Of a DNA stretch of 64,000 bases, positions 58,845 through 64,000 are shown one piece after another. Origin of the DNA: Mycolicibacterium hippocampi (GTDB lineage: Bacteria > Actinomycetota > Actinomycetes > Mycobacteriales > Mycobacteriaceae); NCBI RefSeq assembly GCF_010723735.1, contig NZ_BLLB01000002.1, positions 1,860,001 through 1,924,000 of the forward strand, in the 5' to 3' direction. Below the pieces are notes generated by a model. That model made no database searches, was not told where the DNA came from, and saw only the letters and a list, made by a program, of their open reading frames with translations. How positions within the stretch are numbered: position 1 is the first letter of the stretch; each line of letters starts with the position of its first letter. A program made the position numbers and the translations under genes.

Positions 58845-60526
58845 CGCCTCGCGGCCTGTCCCGGCGACAGCTGATGGTCGCGGTGTATTTCGTGTCGTTC
58901 GCGATGTATGCCGGTGTCGGGTACTGGCTGCAGGTGCGACATGGTTTCATCCTGGGCGACGCACTGTCCCGGGTGTCGGCCGCGCAGTCGGTGTTGTTCA
59001 GCCGCGACCCCCATCTGGCGGCGATCGGCTTCATCTTCACCCCGCTCTCGGCCATGCTGCAGATCCCGTTGCTCACGCTGGCTCCGATCTGGCCGGAGAT
59101 GGCCGAGCGTGCCTTCTCCGGCACCCTGATGTCGGCGGTGTTCATGGCGGGGGCCGCGGTCCAGATCCTCGGCATGGGCCTGGACCGGGGGCTGCCACGC
59201 AGCTACGCGGTGACGATCACGGCGATCTTCGCGCTGAACCCGATGATCGTGTTCTACGGCGCCAACGGCATGAGTGAGGCGCCGTTCATCTTCTTCATGT
59301 CGTGGGCGGTCCGCCGGCTGATGATGTGGATGGTCGACGACGACGTGCACCATCTGATCACCGCCGGTGGCATCGCAATGGGTTTGGCTTATCTGACCCG
59401 CTACGACGCAGTGGCGTGTGTGGCCGCCGCGGGGGTACTGGTCGGCGTGACCACCTACCGCAGGGCGCGTCCCGCGCCGCGGATCCGGCGGGCGCTGCTG
59501 GACACACTGCTGGTCAGCGGGCCGGGAGTGGCGACCTTCTTCGGTTGGGCCGCGGTCAGCTGGTTGATCACCGGCGAGGCGTTCGCGCAGTTCACGTCGC
59601 AGTACGGCAACGCCGCGATCCTGGAGCAGTCGGGTCAGGGCACGGTCGGCTTCGGCGTCGGATTGGTGTTCGCCGCCGCGTGCGTCGCGCTGTTGGCGCC
59701 GACGCTGGTGCCGATCGCGCTGTGGTGTGCGGCGGGCCGATGGGGCAGGCCCGGCATGGCCGTCGTACTGGTGCCGGTGTTGATCTACGGTGCCGCGCTG
59801 GCCTTTCAGGCGTTGAGCTATGCGTCCGGTTCGACATTTCCTTTCCTGCGCTTCTTCATCATCGCGGTGCCGTTGACCGCGTGTCTGGCCATGCTCGCGG
59901 TGCCCGAGGGGGTCCCGGCGACGCCCAAGAGGCGGGGCAGGTACGCACCGACACCGGTCCAGACCAGCCCACGGCATCGGTCACGGGCGGCGTTCGTGCC
60001 GGTGGCGCTGCTGCTCGCAGTAGGCGTGCCCGTCACGGCATGGGGGATGGGGATGCCGAGGTACGCGCCACAGGAGTACGCCCTCGGTGCGGTGCTGGCG
60101 CCGGAGCCCGACAACGTCACCGAACGCAAGGCGATCGAACACCGCATCGTCGCGAGCTTCTCGACGGAACGCCGGATCGCCGAGTACCTGGAGAGCCTGG
60201 ACCTCCCCGACGGCTCGGTGATCACCGACACCGTCTACGGGTTCGCCATCGTGGCCGCCTCGGCGCACCCCGAGACGTTCGTCATACCTTCGGATTCCGA
60301 TTTCACCGAGAAGCTGAACGACCCGTCGGAGGGCGGCGTCCGCTATCTGCTGGCCGTGCCACCCGAAGGACGAGGGGTGTCCGACGCACTGAACCTGCGC
60401 TACCCGACGCTGTACGAAACAGGTGCCGACATCGCCACCCTGGAGCTCGAGATACCCAATGACGGTGACAGTCAGCCCGATTGGCGTCTCTATCGGGTGA
60501 ACGAGCTGGATCCGGGCGATCAGTAG
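58841..60526 (+). CDS. GT-C-like polytopic membrane glycosyltransferase
   Basis: The protein has 561 residues from the GTG at 58841. About ten transmembrane segments cover residues 8-400. The first extracytoplasmic loop has VRHGFILGDALSRV, with an Asp placed as in GT-C (Dol-P-mannose-dependent type) transferases. The C-terminal 160 residues are soluble (RRIAEYLESLDLPDGSVITD). It may transfer a sugar from a polyprenyl-phosphate carrier to the polymer. It ends the four-gene unit, 59 bases before the sulfatase gene. Confidence 0.72.
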   Translation: MTPRGLSRRQLMVAVYFVSFAMYAGVGYWLQVRHGFILGDALSRVSAAQSVLFSRDPHLAAIGFIFTPLSAMLQIPLLTLAPIWPEMAERAFSGTLMSAVFMAGAAVQILGMGLDRGLPRSYAVTITAIFALNPMIVFYGANGMSEAPFIFFMSWAVRRLMMWMVDDDVHHLITAGGIAMGLAYLTRYDAVACVAAAGVLVGVTTYRRARPAPRIRRALLDTLLVSGPGVATFFGWAAVSWLITGEAFAQFTSQYGNAAILEQSGQGTVGFGVGLVFAAACVALLAPTLVPIALWCAAGRWGRPGMAVVLVPVLIYGAALAFQALSYASGSTFPFLRFFIIAVPLTACLAMLAVPEGVPATPKRRGRYAPTPVQTSPRHRSRAAFVPVALLLAVGVPVTAWGMGMPRYAPQEYALGAVLAPEPDNVTERKAIEHRIVASFSTERRIAEYLESLDLPDGSVITDTVYGFAIVAASAHPETFVIPSDSDFTEKLNDPSEGGVRYLLAVPPEGRGVSDALNLRYPTLYETGADIATLELEIPNDGDSQPDWRLYRVNELDPGDQ

Positions 60527-60585
60527 CCGTCGGCGCGCCTGTCCAAAGCTGCGCCAACTGCGGATAGCAGGTGTAATCTCCGGGC

Positions 60586-62937
60586 GTGGCGACGGAATTC
60601 AACGGCAAGATCGAGCTCGACATCCGTGACTCCGAACCCGACTGGGGTCCCTACGCTGCCCCGAAGGCGCAGCCGGACGCGCCCAACGTGCTCTACCTGG
60701 TGTGGGACGACGTCGGCATCGCGACCTGGGACTGCTTCGGCGGGCTGGTCGAGATGCCTACCATGAGCCGGATCGCCGAACGTGGTGTGCGGCTCTCGCA
60801 GTTCCACACCACCGCGCTGTGCTCGCCGACCCGGGCGTCGCTGTTGACCGGTCGCAACGCGACGACGGTCGGGATGGCGATGGTCGAGGAATTCACCGAG
60901 GGTTTCCCCGGAATCAACGGACGGATCCCCGACGACACCGCGCTGATCTCCGAGGTGCTCGCTGAGAACGGCTACAACACGTACTGCGTGGGCAAGTGGC
61001 ACCTGACGCCGATCGAGGAGTCCAACCTCGCCGCCACCAGGAGGCACTGGCCGCTGTCGCGCGGCTTCGAGCGGTTCTACGGATTCATGGGTGGCGAGAC
61101 CGACCAGTGGTATCCCGAGCTGATCCACGACGGCCACCCCGTCGAAGCGCCTGCGACCCCCGAAGAGGGCTACCACTTCTCCAAGGACCTCGCCGACAGG
61201 GCGATCGAGTTCATCCGAGACTCGACGATGATCGCCCCGGACAAACCGTGGTTCTCCTATGTGTGCCCCGGTGCCGGTCATGCGCCGCACCAGGTGCCCA
61301 AAGAATGGGCCGACCGGTACGCGGGCAAGTTCGACATGGGATACGAGCGTTACCGCGAGATTGTCCTGGAGAATCAGAAGAGCCTCGGTATCGTCCCGCC
61401 CAACACCGAATTGTCCTCGGTGAACCCGTATCTGGATGTCACCGGGGCCAACGGCGAACCATGGCCTGCCGGAGACACGGTGCGGCCCTGGGATTCGCTG
61501 GACGATGACGAGAAGCGGTTGTTCGCCCGGATGGCCGAGGTGTTCGCCGGATTCCTGTCCTACACCGACGCCCAGATCGGGCGCATCCTGGACCATCTGG
61601 AACAGACCGGGCAGCTGGACAACACCATCATCGTGGTGATCAGCGACAACGGCGCCAGCGGCGAGGGCGGGCCCAACGGATCGGTCAACGAGGGAAAGTT
61701 CTTCAACGGCTACATCGACACCGTCGAGGAGAGCATGCGGTTCTTCGACGAACTGGGTGGCCCGACCACCTACGGCCACTATCCCATCGGGTGGGCGATG
61801 GCGTTCAACACGCCGTACAAGCTCTACAAGCGGTACGCCTCCCACGAGGGTGGCATCGCCGACGCCGCGATCATCTCCTGGCCCAACGGTATCCGCGCGC
61901 ACGGCGAGATCCGCGACAACTACGTCAACGTCTGCGACATCACCCCGACGGTGTACGACCTGTTGCAGATCACGCCGCCGGCGACCGTCAGGAGCGTGCC
62001 GCAGAAGCCGCTCGACGGTATGAGTTTCAAAGTGGCCCTTGATGACCCAGCGGCGCCAACGGGCAAGGAGACACAGTTCTACACGATGCTCGGCACCCGG
62101 GGCATCTGGCACAGAGGGTGGTTCGCCAACGCGGTCCACCCGGCCGCTCCGTCCGGTTGGTCGAATTTCGACAAGGACCGCTGGGAGCTCTACCACATCG
62201 AATCCGACCGAAGTCAGTGCCACGACCTGGCCGCCGAGCACCCCGACAAGCTCGCCGAGATGCAGGACCTGTGGCTGGCGGAGGCCACCAAGTACAACGG
62301 CCTGCCGCTGTCGGATCTCGGCGTCTTCGAGATGATGGGGCGCTGGCGGCCGTCACTGGCCGGTGACCGCTCGAGCTACATCTACTACCCGGACACCGCG
62401 CCGGTGTCGGTGGGCGGCTGCGTAGAGATCCAGGGACGGTCCTTCTCGGTGCTCGCCGAGGTGTCGGTGGACAGTGCCGACGTCGAAGGCGTGCTGTTCA
62501 AGCAGGGGGCCGGGCACGGCGGCTACGTGCTGTTCGTCGCCGACGGACGGTTGCAGTTCGTCTACAACTTCTTCGGCGAAGAGGAACAGCGGGTGGTATC
62601 GCCCGACCCGGTGCCGCTGGGCGATCACATCCTGGGTGTCGGCTACGTCCGCACCGGGACGGTCGAGGGCAGCCACACCCCGGTGGGGGAGGCGACCCTC
62701 TACATCGACGGCGACGCGGTCGCGTCCCTGTCCGGCGTGAAAGCCCACCCGTTCACGTTCGGGCTGGCCGGTGGTGGTGTCAGCACGGGACGCAATCTCG
62801 GACAGGCGGTCTCGCAGGCCTACCGCCCGCCGTTCCCGTTCACCGGCGGCACCCTCGCGCAGGTGCGCGTCGACGTCTCCGGCGCGCCCTACCTCGACCT
62901 GGAGCGTGAGATCGCGCGCGCGTTCGCCAGAGACTGA
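60586..62937 (+). CDS. atsA: arylsulfatase (AtsA type)
   Basis: The protein has 783 residues from a GTG. It is a type-I sulfatase: the modification motif CSPTR in TTALCSPTRASLLTGRN places the formylglycine Cys at residue 79, metal ligands are in VWDDVG and ISDNGAS, and YCVGKWHLTP is the second signature. A beta-rich C-terminal domain of some 180 residues (VGGCVEIQGRSFSVLAEV on) extends it beyond the core. It hydrolyses sulfate esters after the Cys is oxidised by the enzyme encoded downstream. Its place matches Rv0711. There is no signal peptide. Confidence 0.93.
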   Translation: MATEFNGKIELDIRDSEPDWGPYAAPKAQPDAPNVLYLVWDDVGIATWDCFGGLVEMPTMSRIAERGVRLSQFHTTALCSPTRASLLTGRNATTVGMAMVEEFTEGFPGINGRIPDDTALISEVLAENGYNTYCVGKWHLTPIEESNLAATRRHWPLSRGFERFYGFMGGETDQWYPELIHDGHPVEAPATPEEGYHFSKDLADRAIEFIRDSTMIAPDKPWFSYVCPGAGHAPHQVPKEWADRYAGKFDMGYERYREIVLENQKSLGIVPPNTELSSVNPYLDVTGANGEPWPAGDTVRPWDSLDDDEKRLFARMAEVFAGFLSYTDAQIGRILDHLEQTGQLDNTIIVVISDNGASGEGGPNGSVNEGKFFNGYIDTVEESMRFFDELGGPTTYGHYPIGWAMAFNTPYKLYKRYASHEGGIADAAIISWPNGIRAHGEIRDNYVNVCDITPTVYDLLQITPPATVRSVPQKPLDGMSFKVALDDPAAPTGKETQFYTMLGTRGIWHRGWFANAVHPAAPSGWSNFDKDRWELYHIESDRSQCHDLAAEHPDKLAEMQDLWLAEATKYNGLPLSDLGVFEMMGRWRPSLAGDRSSYIYYPDTAPVSVGGCVEIQGRSFSVLAEVSVDSADVEGVLFKQGAGHGGYVLFVADGRLQFVYNFFGEEEQRVVSPDPVPLGDHILGVGYVRTGTVEGSHTPVGEATLYIDGDAVASLSGVKAHPFTFGLAGGGVSTGRNLGQAVSQAYRPPFPFTGGTLAQVRVDVSGAPYLDLEREIARAFARD

Positions 62938-62942
62938 TTCAG

Positions 62943-63623
62943 ATGATCCGCGCTCCTGCGGCGGTGCTGCTGGTGTGCGCCACGGTGGTCGCGGCAGGGT
63001 GCACCCGCACCAGCGACGGGGTGCCCACCGCCGGCACCCCCGTCTTGGAGGCCCCGGCCACCGAGACGGTCCAGCCGGACCCCCGGGAACCGGAGCCGCA
63101 GCCCGGGGTCGTGCCGACCACGCAGGCACCGGAACCCGCAGGTTCGGTTTGTGCGCCGGCGGAGTTGCCCCCAGTCAGGACCGTCGCGCAGATCTCGGAC
63201 CCCGCAGCGCCCACCGCGACCGTTGCCGTGCCGCCGGGTTGGTCGATGTCCTCGGGAGGCGGCGATCCCACAGGCGCCCGAATCCAGGGGGAGTCGGGGA
63301 TGTCGGCGACCGTCACGATCGCCCCGACGCCGCTCGATCCGACCACCGCGTTCCGCGACTACACCGACGAACTCACCGAAGGCTCGGCGATCACCACGGT
63401 CAGCATCCTGCCCGGTGACATGTGCGGCTTCAGCGGCCAGCGCCTGATGGGGATCCTGTCCGACGGCACCGAGACCGTGCAGTACGAGGATCGGATCGTG
63501 CACGTGCCGACTGCCGCTCAGGACTACCTGATCGCCGTGCATGTGGAGGCGCCGTCCGGTGCCTCCGGCTTCGCGGAGTCGGCGGCACTGCTGACCGGGG
63601 ACTTCGAGATCGGCCTACCCTGA
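62943..63623 (+). CDS. LpqN/LpqT-like lipoprotein
   Basis: The protein has 226 residues. The lipobox VAAGC gives lipidated Cys at about residue 20. A Pro/Glu/Thr-rich linker (PREPEPQPGVVPTTQAPEPA) precedes the folded domain with TVAVPPGWSM and SATVTIAPTPLDPTTAFRDY, a pattern seen in the LpqN family. It starts 5 bases after atsA and ends 5 bases before the FGE gene, so the three are one operon. Function unknown; lipidation implies location at the membrane. Confidence 0.72.
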   Translation: MIRAPAAVLLVCATVVAAGCTRTSDGVPTAGTPVLEAPATETVQPDPREPEPQPGVVPTTQAPEPAGSVCAPAELPPVRTVAQISDPAAPTATVAVPPGWSMSSGGGDPTGARIQGESGMSATVTIAPTPLDPTTAFRDYTDELTEGSAITTVSILPGDMCGFSGQRLMGILSDGTETVQYEDRIVHVPTAAQDYLIAVHVEAPSGASGFAESAALLTGDFEIGLP

Positions 63624-63628
63624 ACGAC

Positions 63629-64000
63629 ATGGTCACCGAACTCGTCGGGCTGGACGGCGGGTCGCTCCGGATGGGGTCGACGCAGTTCTATCCCGAAGAG
63701 GCGCCGGTGCACACGGTCACCGTCGCGCCGTTCGCCATCGAGCGGCACCCCGTGACCAACGCCCAGTTCGGCGCCTTCGTCTCGGAGACCGGCTACCGCA
63801 CGGTCGCCGAGACCGCGCCCGACCCCGCACAGTTCCCCGGTGCCGCCGCAGCGGATCTGGTACCCGGCGCGCTGGTGTTCCGGGCCACCAGCGGACCCGT
63901 GGACCTGCACGACTGGCGGCAGTGGTGGGACTGGATGCCCGGCGCGGACTGGCGGCATCCGTTCGGCCCGGAAAGCTCCATCGACGACAAGGCCGAACAT
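63629..64000 (+). CDS. formylglycine-generating enzyme, partial
   Basis: The ORF starts at the ATG at 63629 and runs off the right edge without a stop; 124 codons are visible. The N-terminal FGE-sulfatase pattern is clear: GGSLRMGSTQFYPEEAPVHTVTVAPFAIERHPVTNAQFGAFV and later WWDWMPGADWRHPFGP (read in parts). It oxidises the CSPTR cysteine of sulfatases to formylglycine. It is next to atsA, as Rv0712 is in M. tuberculosis. Completeness cannot be judged here. Confidence 0.9.
   Translation, partial: MVTELVGLDGGSLRMGSTQFYPEEAPVHTVTVAPFAIERHPVTNAQFGAFVSETGYRTVAETAPDPAQFPGAAAADLVPGALVFRATSGPVDLHDWRQWWDWMPGADWRHPFGPESSIDDKAEH

Overview
The window is 64 kb of high-GC actinobacterial chromosome and almost certainly comes from a non-tuberculous Mycobacterium (Mycolicibacterium). 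The evidence is the mycobacterial form of RpoB/RpoC, GTG/TTG starts, leaderless starts, a 13E12-family HNH gene, mycobacterial lipoprotein families (DUF3558, DUF3060, LpqN-like), a complete mycofactocin locus, and gene order that follows the Mycobacterium tuberculosis interval Rv0667 to Rv0712 with several insertions. The synteny statements come from memory of that genome, not from a search.

Layout. 0-2 kb: an exported alpha/beta-hydrolase with a long acidic repeat tract. 2-9.8 kb: rpoB-rpoC with a recognisable promoter and a strong terminator. 9.9-13.9 kb: a DHFR-fold reductase, a two-gene reverse-strand oxidoreductase/carboxymuconolactone-decarboxylase-like unit, endonuclease IV and a PAP2-type membrane enzyme. 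13.9-18.0 kb: a tightly overlapped fadE8-echA4-paaX-echA5 fatty-acid operon. 18.0-20.7 kb: two DUF3060 and two DUF3558 envelope proteins and a TetR regulator. 20.7-25.5 kb: the str operon rpsL-rpsG-fusA-tuf, with an exact 80-bp tandem repeat between fusA and tuf that carries two translationally overlapped 27-codon ORFs. 25.6-28.3 kb: a cutinase, a SHOCT membrane protein and a mycofactocin-coupled SDR behind a KstR-type palindrome. 28.3-30.9 kb: an arginine/ornithine catabolic pair with a divergent Lrp regulator. 31-35.6 kb: a ferredoxin reductase, a 13E12 HNH gene, and an ECF sigma factor coupled to a VOC protein.

35.6-42.8 kb is the full mycofactocin cluster: mftR (divergent), mftA, B, C, D, E, F, G. 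The 30-codon precursor gene mftA ends in IDGMCGVY. MftC, MftE, MftD and MftF turn the C-terminal Val-Tyr of MftA into the glycosylated redox cofactor, and MftG is thought to pass its electrons on. The SDR at 27.4 kb and the ferredoxin reductase at 31 kb are its usual companions. 42.8-48.1 kb: an MFS exporter/TetR pair with twin operators, a cytochrome P450 and a divergent lipoprotein carboxylesterase sharing a perfect 20-bp palindrome.

48.1-53.9 kb: the S10 operon from rpsJ to rpsQ, closed by a terminator. 53.9-60.5 kb: four overlapping genes (BcsB-like protein, polytopic membrane protein, BcsA-like processive glycosyltransferase, GT-C-like membrane protein) that look like an uncharacterised envelope or exopolysaccharide synthesis unit inserted between rpsQ and the sulfatase gene. 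60.6-64 kb: a formylglycine sulfatase (AtsA-like), a lipoprotein and the start of the formylglycine-generating enzyme, which runs off the window.

The best candidates for something new are the 53.9-60.5 kb glycan unit, the fusA-tuf coupled repeat, and a 19-bp palindrome with a leaderless promoter that splits the mycofactocin operon between mftD and mftE.
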